A stretch of DNA of 64,000 nucleotides from Diadema setosum (taxonomy: Eukaryota > Echinodermata > Echinoidea > Diadematoida > Diadematidae). The stretch covers positions 30,071,155 to 30,135,154 of the forward strand of contig CM067065.1 of assembly GCA_033980235.1 (NCBI GenBank), in the 5' to 3' direction. The notes under the pieces are model-generated. The model did no database searches, was not told the origin of the DNA, and saw only the letters and a program-made list of their open reading frames with translations. Below are positions 26,613-37,673 of this stretch, one piece after another. Made by a program: the position numbers and the translations under genes. Position 1 is the first letter of the stretch; every line of letters starts with the position of its first letter.

Positions 26613-29600
26613 TAATAATAATAATAATAATAATAATTGCAATTACAATTTGAGAATGATAATTCACAAACTATACTGAAGCATACCATGCATGTGTTAG
26701 AATAGCGCACAATGACAGGCAAGTTTTTGAAAGCATGTTGGAGGGGAAAAAGGGGAAGTTTGCATGCTGGATAGACGGCAGACTATCACCAATAATGTCG
26801 CTTAGGAACAAAAGAGATAAAAATGCTCTAAAAACAGCAGGCAAAGTTTTCACATTCAGTTTGCAGTTTTGTATTGAAAGTCAGGCAAGTACAAAGAGAT
26901 GCCTACTGATTATAAACACAGATAAAGAGGTAAACATCTTCCATGTAAGCAGTCTAGTTTTCACAGTGTACTTTGCAGGTCGCAATCCACTACACGCATG
27001 AAACTTGCCAGGTGCAATAAAAAGCCCACAGGACTTCAAAGATCTCATGCGTAGGGAACGTGTTAAAGACCTCTTGAAAAGCCTCTTGTGAAATATGAAG
27101 GAGCATGTAATTTTAAGAAGGATTCAACATTTATTTGATGAAAATTGGTTTTCAAATGGCTGAGATATCCAAAAAAAGTGCTAATAATAAAAGGCGACAT
27201 GCCACAACTTTATTAGGATCTCTTTGTTTCACCTTGTTTTTGGATATCTCAGCCATTTCAAAACCGATTTTCATCGAATAAACTTCTGATAACCCTTAGA
27301 ACTGCATGCTCTTTAACATCTCATAGAGTGGTTTCTGAATATCTCGCAAAACATTAAAAGCTAAATCCTTACCTCGACCAGAACTGTACACATCCTTTAA
27401 GGGCAAAAAAAAAAAAAAAAATCTATTTCTCTTTCTATCTATCTACCTATCTATCTATCTCCAATGCTAATCTCAAATCTTTCTATTTCTCTTTTAATCT
27501 TGATCTAGATCTATCTATCTACATTGTATACTATCCATCTTCTATCTATCTTATTTCCAATATTAACCTCACAGTCGCTGATAGCACTCATACAATAACG
27601 CATGCAGCTACAGATGGTAGTAAAAGACTGACGGAGGCAGTCTGGTACAAAAAGTCTTTGGTAAGTCTAGGGGACATCTTGCCAGAGCACTCCCATGCAC
27701 AGTTTTCTGACAAAGCTTTTCAAAAGCATAATGGGACACTCTCATTTTGTAAATTAAGATGCCATTTCATATCAGGTATGCAGGCATTTATCTTAAAAAC
27801 ACTAAACTCTATTGTAACCTACAATAAATCGAAATCATATTGATTGAACAGGACCTAGATGTTCACAACAAGAAAGAGAATACTATCCGCATTTTTATAG
27901 CCAATATCTTCTGTAGAAATAATTTTGTTACTTCAAGCAATTGCTTCAAACAAACAAGCAAACAAACAAACAAACAAACAAGACAAATGTTGGGGGGGGG
28001 GGGGGGCAGACAAAAAAAAAGAGGATCAAATACCAAATGTTGGTAACACTCCGAGGAAATCATGCAAAGGACGGTGAGGCAAGCTGGAGGCAGAATGATC
28101 CCTGATGGAAGAATACTAGTGGTCATTACCTTTAATGCCCAGTAGAGTATATTATTATAGTAGCTGTGCAATATAAATGTCCTTTTATTATTATTATTAT
28201 TATTATTAATAGTCTGTCTAGGACTGCATGCACTGATGATGCTATAATATGTGCTCCCATAGACACCTGCCTTATTATACTTGGGAATACTGTAAAAGTG
28301 GATATTTTCCAGTGAGTAATTTTCACATGTTTTTAATTCTGTGGAATATAGACATAAACTACTGGAACATGTCTCAAGCAAAAATATTCATGTGCTTTTA
28401 TGTTTGTGCTAGTTCCTGGTTGTACGAACGCGCGAAAATACACAACACTGCAAGAATTTCCACTTTTACAGTACTACAATGTAGTCTGCACTGGGTTTGA
28501 TAATAGGGTTACATATTGTAGTTAGGTGGGCTGGGGTGGGGATGAGTGGGATTGGGTTGAGTTGAGGAGGCACAAGGTGGGGCAGGGCTGGGTGGGGAAC
28601 TGTGGGCGGGGTTGAGTGAGTGTACTCACTGGTTCTAGTAGAACGGTCGTGTCGAGGTAGTGGCCCCGGTAAAAATTGATGATTTCAGGTAACGAGGAGA
28701 AAGCTTGGTCTCCTATAACAAACTGGTCTCCCTTTCTTGTGATAATGTAATGTGAAACTTTGCTGTTTTCGCTGCAACCAAAACAAAAAGGCAAGGCAAC
28801 ATAGAAATGATGTGATCTCTTTTTAGAAGACTTGAACACTTTTCAGATTGCATTCAAGACAGGTAATAGGGAATGCAAATACAAATCCAATTTATATTTA
28901 TAGGATAACAATAATGATGCTAACAATAGAAATTAAAATACTGTTAATGATTGTGATTACATTGTATTATCATTAATCTTATCATTATCATTGCATGATA
29001 ATTATCATCACCATTCTCACATTATCATTATTATTATTGTTACCAACATAATCATCATCATCACTATCATATGTGACCGTGCACCTCAAAACGAACATAA
29101 AGTCGCGCACACTGATTTTACGTGAAGACTGAAAATAAGTGAAATGGGTCAACCTAGCCGAACTTAACTTTTTCATATTTTCTGAAAGAGAGGGTCTTTC
29201 TTTACATTATGCTAAAATTTGGTATCATAAAACGGGTAGGAAAGTGTGTTTTTTAGCAGTTTATCTCGAACATTTTTGGTAGAATAATGTGATTAGGTGT
29301 GTCTTTAGAATCCCTTTTTCATTTCTGAAAAACCTTGTCCACACTCTTCACTTTCAACTCTAATAACTTTTGAAAAGATAGTGCTACTGCTTTGAAAGTT
29401 GGCATTGATTATGGACAGAATGTGTTAATGAGGCATGCTTAATTTCAGTTTAATCTGATAATCTCTTCATTGTTGGCACTCTGGTGGTTTACTCCCTGTT
29501 TTTTGTCCCATTCATCGCACAGCCAGCAGGGTTTGGTAAAGATTAAGCGCTTGAATAGACACTGTACTTTAGAGCCTCTTTTTTCAGTTCACACTTTTCC

Positions 29601-32600
29601 TGAGTTTGTGCTTTCTTTCCAATATTTAGATAGGTTAGGAGAGTCCATTTGATTTGAGTTATACATCATTTTAAAGCTTAAAGTCTGCTCTTTCAGAATA
29701 TGGTCTTAACTAAAAATTCATGTCTGGCGACTTTTTGTTTGTTTTGAGGTGCAATGTCACATATGTAATACACTGTACTATCATTACCAAGTATACTCTG
29801 TATGGCTTGTACTGTACTTCGCAAGTCAAATTTTTCATGAATCGTGACATCCCAAAATTTCTTTAAGTGGCAAAATTTGTGATTGTGAAGTACAGCAATG
29901 GAGAGAGAAGTCAAAAACCAAGACTTAGGCTTACTTAAAGGACAAGTTCACCTTCATTAACATAAGGATTGAGCGAATGTAGCAATATTAGTAGAACACA
30001 TCAGTGAAAGTTTGAGGAAAATTGGACAATCGATGCAAAAGTTACAAATTTTTTAAACTTTTGTGTTGGAACCACTGGATGAGGAGACTACTAAGGCTCG
30101 TGATGTCATATGAGTATAACAGTATAAAGAAAATGTAAAGAAAATTCAACATATTTTCACTTTTTTGCATAATAAAAGAGCACTTGACTTGCCTCTTTCT
30201 AAAGGCAATGGGAATATTACCCATAACATATGTCAGTAACGAGTCAAGGGAATGTGTACTTTTTTCAAAAGATGAAATTTTGTGAAATTCTCTTTATATT
30301 TTCCTGGGATTGTTGTCCGCATGTGACATCATACACTGCAGTAGTCTTCTCATCCAGCGGTGACTGCACAAAAACTTCAAAAATTCATAACTTTTGCATA
30401 GATTGTCCGATTTTCCTCAAACTTTCAATGATGTGTTCTACTAATATTGCTACATTCTCTCAATCCTTATGTTAATGAAGGTGAACTTGTCCTTTAAATG
30501 CATTATCACATACAATAAACCTTATCATGGACTGTGTAAACTGCATACCCAGTACATGTACAGTGAGTATGAGTACACTGTAGGCATGCACGTCACATTC
30601 ATGTTGGGATCAGAGTTAATGTTTTCTTGTGTTGCAAAATTTGGGAATAGCACCCGACTCCCAAAACTTGCAAAATACATGGCTTAATATATGTAGCAGG
30701 ATACATTAGCTTCCCAACATCATTATACAGTGCACTCCAGTTCAAACAAAGCCCACAAAAAGGACCAGTGTTCAGTTTTCTTTTGTGACATCAATTCTTT
30801 TTTATAGCTGAACTGTAAACTATGAAACGATATATGTACATGTAGATGATAACTTTTTTTTACTTTGTTGTGATGAGAATTTTGTTATAAAATATAAAGA
30901 CCATGTTTAACAGGAGTGCACTGTCTGTCACGTAGTACAAAATGTAGGCACAAACTGTAGTACACTAGCATCTACACTGTAGCCTCTATCCAGGGACATT
31001 CTACAACTAGTGACTTCGTACCTGACGCATAGAACCGAGTCTCCGGGGCAAGTACGGCTGTCCCGCACGAGAAATGTACCCGGTCTCTTCTGGCTCAGGT
31101 AGTTGTCCGTTTCGCTGCGGGAAATGCTGCCAAAGTGCCATCTGCGCACAAATTGCATGGGAAAAGACACGAGTTGGAAAAAAAAGAAACAGAAAATGTT
31201 GAGCATTGTGACATATATCAGAAGGCAGTATTACCTACAGTGTATGTACAGCACATGGTGGTAGAGTCACATTCTATAACAGCTGATGGAGAACACAGCC
31301 TCCAATTGAACAGCTACATTTATGTACCTGTTATTTTAAATAGTTTTTAATTTCTAGTGAAGAAGTTTCAGCCAACAAGTTACTTGTACATTATTAACAC
31401 TTTAAAGGGACTGTACAGTACTGGTTGAGGTGGGGATTCATGTTTTGAACATTCCAAAGTGAGATAATGAGAAACCTCTTATGAAATATGAAAGAGCATG
31501 TAATTTTAAGAAGGATTCAACGTTTATTTGATGAAAATTGGTTTTCAAATGGTCGAGATATCAAAAAAAGTGATATATAATCAAAGGCGACAGGCCACGC
31601 TTTTTATCAGGATCTCTTTGTTTCACCTTGTTTTTGAATATCTCGGCCATTTCCAAACCGATTTTCATCAAATAAACTTTTGATACCCCTTTAAAAGCTA
31701 AATCCTCACCTCAACCAGAACTGTACACACCCTTTCAGGTACAGCGTAGTATACAATAGTACTCATTGTGATTCATATGTATTGCATTTGTACATGTATA
31801 TATTCAATATGCCTTTTAAGACAAAAATATACACAGTAGTGTAGTACATGTACATCTGAGCACAGAGACAATTGAAAATTACTCAATACAGTGTATCGGA
31901 TCAAAGTCCGATAGATCCGACTCCTGTTGGTTGGCTACCAGGTCAGAGTTGGACACGTCGAGTGGTGATCCGATGAAGTAAGACTGTCCGATGAGGATCA
32001 CGCGTGACATGTCTGACACTCACCTGATAGTTGACCGATCAAGTCGGATTCATCAGACTGCGATCCAATAAACTTTGGTGGGTGGCCAGAAGCAATAATC
32101 TTTGCTTCCGATGAGTGACCGACGAGAAAAATTCTCTGTGAAATGGGGGGATTGTAATAGACTGTCATATTTCCAACGCATTTTTGGCCCACAGAGAAAG
32201 AGGAGGTCTGCCCGGCCCTCTACTACAGTACTAGCTCTGGTTGGTGGACCCTGGCATGGCATGGGCTAGGGTAAGGCTGGGCATGGGCCGGGCTAGGCTA
32301 AGGCTGGGCATGGGGCAGTGGGTTACGTAGACTACATGTATGGTCTACTTCACTATTCTAGATGTATGGAAGGGGTTATCAATAAATCAAGAAAGCTGCA
32401 CCAAGGTACTGTGCACTGTGCCAAAATTTGACCGCACAAAGCCATTAACCAGCGCGCGGTCGAATTTTGGATGGTGTTTTTGCCATTTATTTTACTTAAG
32501 ATGGTCGAATTATGGGGGACATCCCTCCTTTAAATCTGCCATATGGTTCTCTGCTAACCCCAAATGCGCTCCTTAACACAGATAAGATACTTTGCGTTCA

Positions 32601-33224
32601 GGCTGGTCGCAGTTAGTTCTCTGCCTGCATACACCATAAATCGATAATGACTAACTATGTTAATGTGATAAAAATTACTGATAATTTGAATAATGATTAT
32701 ATAATTTAAATCGATTAATGTAGCAATGCGGTGTGCAGATACAGTGTAAATAACTGCCATCAGGCATGAGCCAGCTAGCCAGAATGCAAAGCGTAAATTT
32801 ACTGGACTAGGTGTTTCCGATGGGTGGTTCTCAATTCTGTTACAGTGGATGTCAGGTTAAAATCTGATAAGTTGTGTCTGCACTGCATGCTGCACTGTCG
32901 GTGTCACGCATTCAATTCAATGCGGAACAACGCACGAATACGAAATTGAAGCTCACATCAAAACCAGTATGTCGGACTGTAAGAATGCATTTCGCATATG
33001 GGTGTGTGCTAATTTCCTGAACGAATTAGGCCGAGGGTTCACCCATATTTGCAAAGAAAGTTCAATTGAAGTAGATTGCTCACGACATGCACAGGTACAA
33101 AAAACATTTTTGCTGTCAAAATTGAGAAACACCTGCACAAACAGTCACTAAACCTCCGAAATACCATTACTTACAGTTGTCTGTTGCTGTCGTCGTAAGG
33201 GTTTTTCTCATCTTGGGCCGCCAT
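9761..33224 (-). CDS. crk: Crk-family SH2/SH3 adaptor gene, partial (5 coding exons)
   Basis: Gene-level entry; the exons are listed separately. Crk proteins are cytoplasmic adaptors: the SH2 domain binds phosphotyrosine proteins such as paxillin and Cas, and the SH3 domain recruits proline-rich partners such as C3G and DOCK180. Joining the five exons gives 170 codons in one open frame with GT-AG borders. Residues about 18-104 form an SH2 domain with FLVRDS (phosphotyrosine-binding Arg), [17 protein letters not shown] and HYLDTT, a combination diagnostic for Crk/CrkL. The SH2 lacks the proline-rich loop insertion of vertebrate CRK and is CRKL-like there. A proline-rich linker follows, then [11 protein letters not shown], which looks like the first strand of the N-terminal SH3. 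The remaining SH3 sequence was not found in 1-9760, so the gene probably continues off the left edge. Introns are about 2.0, 2.2, 5.1 and 13.5 kb and full of transposons. Identification is strong; exact ends of exon 4 are less sure. Confidence 0.9.
10182..10392. mobile_element. Foldback MITE, family I, copy 1
   Basis: TACTGTAAAAGTGGAAATTT at the left, TTTGCAGTA at the right; shares GCAAATATTT and GGAATTAAAAACATG with copies at 3718 and 28288. Confidence 0.65.
11645..11823. mobile_element. Short TIR element (GCGGACCCAGG ends)
   Basis: GGTGCGGACCCAGGAATT at the left and CTGGATCCGCCACTGCA at the right are imperfect inverted repeats; a G-rich tract and a C-rich tract sit just inside. 180 bp, just left of element B. 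Confidence 0.45.
11849..16718. mobile_element. TIR element B with nine GTTTCGGAGGCTTCA motifs
   Basis: 32-bp terminal inverted repeats, starting GGTCAGTTTTAC and continuing GTAAAGGGTGTAAC, lie at 11849-11880 and 16687-16718. One base differs, and ATAT flanks both ends (11845-11848, 16719-16722). Motif copies: plus at 12378, 12409, 12793, 15934, 15952 (one change) and 16125; minus at 15372, 15758 and 16335. GTTAAC-type words often sit close by. At 4.9 kb without a coding region it is large for a non-autonomous element. It lies in crk intron 4. Confidence 0.8.
16723..17852. other. crk intron 4 DNA, nothing recognised
   Basis: AT-rich sequence between elements B and C1 with a poly-G (17401-17410) and short AAAT repeats. 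Short ORFs look random. Confidence 0.45.
17853..18849. mobile_element. TIR element C1, left part, GTAACGCGTGGGAC motifs
   Basis: GGGCAAGTCCAAGCTATT at 17853 matches the C2 terminus, and the following 100 bp share segments with C2 (TTGGTATCATTTTRAAGC). Motifs GTAACGCGTGGGAC at 18033, 18379 and 18399, and an inverse variant at 18208, replace the C2 version. No right TIR was found; the copy ends against a decayed LINE. Confidence 0.55.
18850..21411 (-). pseudogene. Decayed LINE (endonuclease end, RT, C-terminal region)
   Basis: Minus-strand fragments in broken frames read, in order: the end of an APE-type endonuclease ([20 protein letters not shown] near 21330, [10 protein letters not shown] near 21020); RT ([57 protein letters not shown]); a changed catalytic box FVDD at 19639-19628; then a C-terminal domain ([25 protein letters not shown]). 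This is the layout of CR1/Jockey-group non-LTR retrotransposons; the clade is uncertain. The 5' part is missing and several frameshifts are present, so it is inactive. Confidence 0.88.
21412..21842. mobile_element. TTAA MITE, family K, left-truncated copy
   Basis: Matches the right three quarters of the 29935 element (CATCATACACTG, AGTAGTCTTCTCATC, CCGATTT) and ends TTCTTTAA. Its left end abuts the decayed LINE, so one insertion cut the other. Confidence 0.75.
21843..23433. other. crk intron 4 DNA upstream side, nothing recognised
   Basis: AT-rich, no exon or repeat family identified apart from pyrimidine runs near 22250-22290. Confidence 0.45.
23434..23487 (-). CDS. crk: crk exon 4 (proline-rich linker, possible cassette exon)
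   Basis: A 54-bp, phase 0-0 exon encodes [18 protein letters not shown] and ends at a GTAAGG donor. It joins exon 3 and exon 5 without changing frame. A second acceptor 9 bp upstream (CATCAG, exon start 23496) lies after a better pyrimidine tract and would add CysProGln in the same frame. Polyproline sequence between SH2 and SH3 fits Crk linkers and could be an SH3 ligand. The exon call rests on splice sites, phase and composition rather than on conserved sequence. Confidence 0.65.
23497..24940. other. crk intron 3 DNA, low-complexity section
   Basis: Contains a purine tract (23520-23585) and a GTA/CAG-rich simple stretch (24570-24740) that generates false ORFs. Nothing else recognised. Confidence 0.45.
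24941..25560. mobile_element. Foldback MITE, family L, copy 1
   Basis: Starts TTAAGGGAAATACAGTCC and has inverted halves built on GGAAGTTATGAAATTTTGAA / CAAAATGTCATAACTTCC. The right end is eroded. A related copy is at 43777-44397. Confidence 0.6.
26009..26040. repeat. (CA)n microsatellite
   Basis: About 16 CA units without interruption. Confidence 0.95.
26527..26636. repeat. (TAA)n microsatellite
   Basis: About 110 bp of TAA repeats, preceded by degenerate AAC/AAT sequence from 26440. It explains several long single-residue ORFs. Confidence 0.97.
27063..27400. mobile_element. TTAA-flanked foldback MITE, family F, copy 2
   Basis: TTAA at both ends (27063-27066, 27397-27400). Shares AAATTGGTTTTCAAATGG and its inverted counterpart with copies at 9315, 31402 and 35539. 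TTAA duplication suggests piggyBac-type mobilisation (inference). Confidence 0.72.
28127..28208 (+). repeat. LINE/SINE 3' tail fragment with (TTA)n
   Basis: AGTAGAGTATATTATTATAG followed by AGCTGTGCA and a TTA repeat. The same sequence occurs in reverse orientation at 36391-36475, so it is a dispersed family. Confidence 0.55.
28288..28473. mobile_element. Foldback MITE, family I, copy 2
   Basis: TACTGTAAAAGTGGATATTT pairs with AATTTCCACTTTTACAGTA. It is inverted in its interior relative to copies 1 and 3. Confidence 0.75.
28630..28771 (-). CDS. crk: crk exon 3 (SH2 domain, C-terminal half)
   Basis: This 142-bp exon completes the SH2 domain: [19 protein letters not shown], then [16 protein letters not shown] and [11 protein letters not shown]. 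The acceptor is TTGCAG and the donor GTGAGT; the exon ends in phase 0. [11 protein letters not shown] and HYLDTT are near-verbatim Crk/CrkL signatures, separating this protein from Nck, Grb2 and Src-type SH2 domains. Confidence 0.93.
29068..29765. mobile_element. TIR element E
   Basis: Ends CATATGTGAC and GCACCTCAAAAC followed by AAAGTCGC, inverted at 29724-29765. 698 bp, no coding. Interior shares GGGTCAA and CATTTTAAAGCT with element C1. It lies in crk intron 2. Confidence 0.7.
29935..30497. mobile_element. TTAA-flanked MITE, family K, full copy
   Basis: 563-bp palindromic element with TTAA at 29935-29938 and 30494-30497 and TIRs AGGACAAGTTCACCTTCATT and complement, extending past 40 bp. 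It lies in crk intron 2. A partial relative is at 21412. Confidence 0.85.
31022..31141 (-). CDS. crk: crk exon 2 (SH2 domain, N-terminal half)
   Basis: The 120-bp exon has a pyrimidine-rich acceptor ending GCAG and a GTACGA donor. It encodes [17 protein letters not shown] and then the segment containing GTFLVRDS and CPGDSVLCV. These are the SH2 alpha-A helix, beta-B and beta-C strands. The Arg in FLVRDS is the invariant phosphotyrosine-binding residue. Its last two bases (AG) plus the first base of exon 3 make the Ser of SENSKVSHY, which fixes the junction precisely. Confidence 0.92.
31402..31736. mobile_element. TTAA-flanked foldback MITE, family F, copy 3
   Basis: Starts TTAAAGGGACTGTACAGTAC and ends CTGTACACACCCTTTCA. 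It lies in crk intron 1, just upstream of exon 2 in the gene's sense. Confidence 0.72.
33175..33224 (-). CDS. crk: crk exon 1 (start codon, N-terminus)
   Basis: The exon starts at ATG 33224-33222 and reads [16 protein letters not shown] plus two bases (CT), ending at a consensus GTAAGT donor (33174-33169). The split codon is completed by the first base of exon 2 to give Leu, directly before the WHFG that opens the SH2 domain. The start was chosen because it yields a short N-terminal extension of the length usual in Crk proteins. No TATA box was recognised upstream. Confidence 0.85.
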
Positions 33225-34746
33225 CACGACGTCGGACAGAAAGTCGCGTACGTGACCGTCCGAGATGTGATTGTCGACTTCGCACTAAGTACTAGAGCTC
33301 GTTGATGTCAATATATCTAAGAAAACTGCATACAGTAACATCTAATAACTCAAAGAGTACCCTCAACCCCCGACAAACTTTCGGACACCGCTAAAAAGTT
33401 TGGAAAATGATCGGTAACAAAACCAAGGTCCAATATACTTTAGCCTATGGATATTTTCCCATAGCGCGCATCTACATTGTACGCAATGTAATGGCTATAG
33501 ATAGGCTCGGCCGATGCAGCAGCAAGCATAGCGAGCTCGCTCGATAAAACGAACGATGAACCGAACGAACCCTCTCGACGAAAGGAAGGCACCCATACAC
33601 ACACACACACACATACAATACACACACACACGGCCGCACTCAGCCAGTGTGGCACACTCCGTCTATGTGTTACGTCTGAGCACAGAGTTTGTGTATAATA
33701 GTCTGAGTGCACAGTCTGTGTATGTGACTGTCAGCGGTGTCTGCTCTTTCAGGAAGTTCATCGGACTCACATACACAGTACCTGCAGACCACACTTCCAG
33801 TTTGAGGCGAAAATAAACACGATAACCTACATGTCAAGCGAGCTCTGTTCGTGACGGGTTTCAGGGATCGTAGATAGAGGGAGCTATGTCATATTCGGTG
33901 TCCGATTCCATGATAAACACAAAAATTCTCATGAAGAAAAAAAAAATAGAGAGAGAGGAAAACAACATCCAAGAAAAACTGGTAATGATTCTGCCATGAT
34001 ATCTTTCTTCTTTCTTTCTTTCTTTCTTTCTTTTTCTTACTTTTTTTACTTACTTTTCACCTATTTTCTGCAGATAAATGAATGTTGCGGGTTACCAAAA
34101 AGTGCTACAAACTCTTAGTCATCAACGTGGTTGTTTGATTTACATATTTCATAATATTTGTTTTGTAAGAACGTGCATTTTTTTCGGGGATTTCCAATTT
34201 GATTTGTAAAGAGATTACGTCAGAGTAGGCTTCGTTCAAACGACTCATATCGGGTTATATAATGCTAAAAGGTGATGGTTGGCGTCTGTCATTTTATTAT
34301 ACTAGTAGATGCATCCTGGAATTAGTGTTTTGCTCTGTCGAATTCTTTCCTAGAAAGTCATACCTTTATAGGCAGCATTTGAATATAAACAGATGAATAT
34401 AAATGGATGACCTATAGTATGAACAGATGAATATAAGAACAAGGAAAGAAACAATTGAATATAAACATCTAATTCTAGAATACTGATAACTGAATTGAAA
34501 AAAAAAAAACACTTGCATTCCACTAGTATAATCATAGAATTATAGCAGACAAAAAATAGAAAGAGATTTGATATATTCGTGAAGCAACTTCACAATGTGA
34601 ATATTGAAAAGCATTGCGATATTCTTTCCTATAGTTTCCCATTGTTTGGTTTATTATGGCATAAACACAGCAATGCTTAATTATTCATAATTCAGCAACT
34701 ATAGGCCTAGATAATATCATATCCCCTTTGTAAGGTACTGTAGGCC
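33225..34746. other. crk 5' flank and upstream DNA
   Basis: Just upstream of exon 1 the sequence is CpG-richer (33225-33290), consistent with a promoter but without a TATA box. A short CA tract (33598-33630) and a CTTT tract (34006-34032) follow. No other gene seen. Confidence 0.4.
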
Positions 34747-35280
34747 TATACAGTCAACAACAAAATTGAAGGGGTCGGTGCAATATAGTGCTAACCCACA
34801 CTTTTGTAAAAATTGAGTTACATGCATTTTCATAATACTTATCCTTCACTCTAACACCCGTGAAAATATCATATTAGAATTCAACCTAATAAGATTGTAA
34901 AAATGCATGCATTCATGTTTTATTAATGTACAATGTATGGACTTTCCAAACATTCAACAGCGATTATCTCAAAATGACTATTGTGTGGGTTAGCACTATA
35001 TTGCACCGACCCCTTGAATTATTCATACCCCTGGGAAATTTTTAGTTTTGAGCAGATTTCTTACAAGTGAAGGATTGAGTGATGGTGATTGGATGTTATA
35101 TCTAAACATTTCTATTGTTATGCAAATGAGGTGAAACTGGAATTAATGTCAATTCATAGAGGACAAATAAGAGTAAAAAGTTAACACCATTCACCATCAC
35201 TCAGTCCTTCACTTGTAAGAAATCTGCTCACAACTAATAATAATTTCAGGGGTATGAATATTTTGTTGTTAACTGTATAT
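34747..35280. mobile_element. TIR MITE N1, interrupted by N2
   Basis: Ends TATACAGTCAACAACAAAAT and the complement ATTTTGTTGTTAACTGTATA; further inverted blocks (TTCATACCCCTG, CTTACAAGTGAAGGA) continue inward. The left arm is split by N2 after AATT. Confidence 0.78.
34768..35016. mobile_element. MITE N2 nested in N1
   Basis: 249 bp with about 33-bp TIRs, AAGGGGTCGGTGCAATATAG and onward, and its complement, flanked by AATT (34764-34767, 35017-35020). Removing N2 and one AATT restores continuity of the N1 arm. Confidence 0.82.
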
Positions 35281-35538
35281 GTATTACCTTATAAGCACTT
35301 TAGAATCGATGGTAGAATAATAATTCATGTGAAAAATGAAATTATTTCATGAAATTATTTCACCTTTTAGTATTTAATATGCAAACAAACAAACCGCTGC
35401 AAGATCGTCATCATTTGAATCGCATTTTGCAATAGGTAGGTTATTCATAATTGTTTTAGTATCAGTATTAGTAAGTTTTATCATCTCCACTTGCATAAAG
35501 AAGAAAAATAAGAATGACAATATAACATATCATTTAGA

Positions 35539-35930
35539 TTAAAGGGATCCTATAGTTTTGGTTGAGACTTAATTTCAGGTTTCTAACATTTTTTTTGGTG
35601 AGATAATTAGAAACCTCTTATGAAATATGAAAGAGCATGTAATTCCATGAGGAATTCAATGTTTATTTGATGAAAATTATTTTTGAAGTGGCTGGGATAT
35701 CCAAAACAGAGCAATTCTAATAAAGTGTGGGACCCACACTTTATTACGAAAGCTTTGTTTTACTTTGTTTTTGGATGTTTCAATCATTCCAAACCCCATT
35801 TTCATCAAATACATTTTGAATTTCTCTTAAAATGGTATGCTCTGTACTATTACAAGTGCATTTTCTTGGTATCTTGCAAAAAGTTAAAAGCCCAATTCTC
35901 ATCTCCACCAATACTGTACCATCCCTTTAA
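35539..35930. mobile_element. TTAA-flanked foldback MITE, family F, copy 4
   Basis: TTAAAGGGATCCTATAG at the left and CTGTACCATCCCTTTAA at the right: near-perfect terminal inverted repeats with TTAA on both sides. Confidence 0.75.
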
Positions 35931-36390
35931 TGTCAACAATCGTTCACATTACAAATATATAATCATGTGAAATAATACAATATTTCATGGCAAATCTTTT
36001 ATACAGGTGGGGGAGACTGTTATCAATATGCAAATCAAGACGTGAACAACGGCCTCAAATTTTTGCTTCTTTTGACCATAACTTCAAAAATGTTTTTGAG
36101 GCCTTGTAACACTCGTTCTACTTTTGTAACAATAACATTATTCAATTTTGATTTCATGACCATGTATTCATTAGACTTGTATAGGCCTGACATGATTATG
36201 ATACAGCTCACCGTAATAGATAGAATTAAGAAGAACTGAATATCAAAATAGCACAGAAGTTGGAACTGAAACAAGCGAATGATATGAAATGAAATGAAAT
36301 CAAAGTAAAGTATTATTCTATTTTTCTTTTTAATGCAGGCTATTTACGGTATATAGCCCCTTTCAGATTCTAACACTACAGCTTCGCAGA

Positions 36391-36475
36391 ATGATAATAA
36401 TAATAATAATAATAATAATAAAGGACATGTGCGCAGCTACTATAATAATATACTCTACTGCGCATTACAAAATGA
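36391..36475 (-). repeat. LINE/SINE 3' tail fragment with (TTA)n, reverse copy
   Basis: Reverse-orientation match to 28127-28208 with the same trinucleotide tail. The parent element was not seen. Confidence 0.55.
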
Positions 36476-36539
36476 CATGCATACAAGAAATTCGAACAGA
36501 AAATACATTACTTCAAGAGATGACTTTTTTAACCTGGAA

Positions 36540-36764
36540 TACTGTAAAACGAGGAATGCTCGAGTGCATTTTAATTTCGCGAATTTCGCGAAAGCCATGA
36601 CTCGCGAAATTAAAACGCATGCAAGTAAAAGTTCTTGTCTGATATTAGATACACTATACGCATTGAATGTTAGAGCAAACTCGCGAAAATGTCATGCTGT
36701 GAAAAAGGCCGTCGGCTCCAATTTGCGAAAATTTAATGCCGCGAAAATATCGTGTTTTACAATA
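36540..36764. mobile_element. Foldback MITE, family J, copy 2
   Basis: TACTGTAAAACGAGGAATGC at the left and CGTGTTTTACAATA at the right; CGCGAAATT words throughout. The apparent 140-codon ORF over it is a by-product of the repeat. Confidence 0.72.
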
Positions 36765-37210
36765 CATGACCCTCACCTGACACAGTCCTACATAATGTTC
36801 AGTTATTGCTGTTCAGTTTCATTCTTCCTTTCTATTTTCAATACAAACTAAACATAACAAAGTGTCGACATAATAATGATTTATCTATTGGGCAGCAATA
36901 GCCATCTTTATGTGTGGTACCAATCCAATTGAAGGTTAGTATTATAGGCCTATAATGATATGAAGGAACCTGCACAGACGTCTGCGTTCATCCGGAGTAC
37001 CAATTTAGGTACACTGTCTTGACTGTTGTGAAGGAGGTGAGAGACCTATATATGCTACGAGGGCTTGTTAGATGCTAAGCCGGAGTAGGTAACTCAACTG
37101 TGTGTGTGTGTGGAGGGCAAAGTTGATGATTATAATACTCAAGAAATAGTGATTGAAAACACAAAATCCTCTCTGCAGATTTTATGTTTAAATGCCATTC
37201 CTGTGCTCAA

Positions 37211-37535
37211 TAGGGAGCTTTAGATTTTGACGCGCGGACGTTTGAGCCGACGCTTGCGCTGGACGTTCTCCTCTCCCTGCGTCGTGTGGAAAAGTAGCTT
37301 TAGATTACGCTGGGACGCAATGTATAAAAAATACAATCGCGCCCCCATATGATCAGTGCATGAAGAAGCTCTCTACGTCGCAAACTGTGCGGACGTGAAA
37401 ATAGCCCAGTACGCGTAGTAAACAACTCAGGCGACGCAAGCTAAAAATAGATTGACTTTACGCGCGCTACTGCGCACGCTCAGATCATGTTTTTTCCCTC
37501 TGAACGTCACCGTCGCCAAAATCTAAAGCTCCCTA
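37211..37535. mobile_element. TA-flanked MITE, family M, copy 1
   Basis: TAGGGAGCTTTAGATTTT at the left and its complement at the right, TA at both ends, 325 bp, CpG-rich interior (ACGCGCGGACGTT). TA duplication fits a mariner/Tc1-like origin (inference). Confidence 0.8.
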
Positions 37536-37565
37536 ATGACGGCCATGGTGATGACGACGACGACG

Positions 37566-37592
37566 ATGATGATAATAATAATAATAATGATA

Positions 37593-37673
<81 letters not shown>

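Noticed and set aside
26247..26722. Poly-Leu, poly-Asn, poly-Ile and poly-Tyr ORFs
   Set aside because: Translations of the TAA microsatellite.
28522..28839. Single-exon 105-codon SH2 protein
   Set aside because: The open frame extends past clear splice sites; only 28630-28771 is exon 3 of crk.
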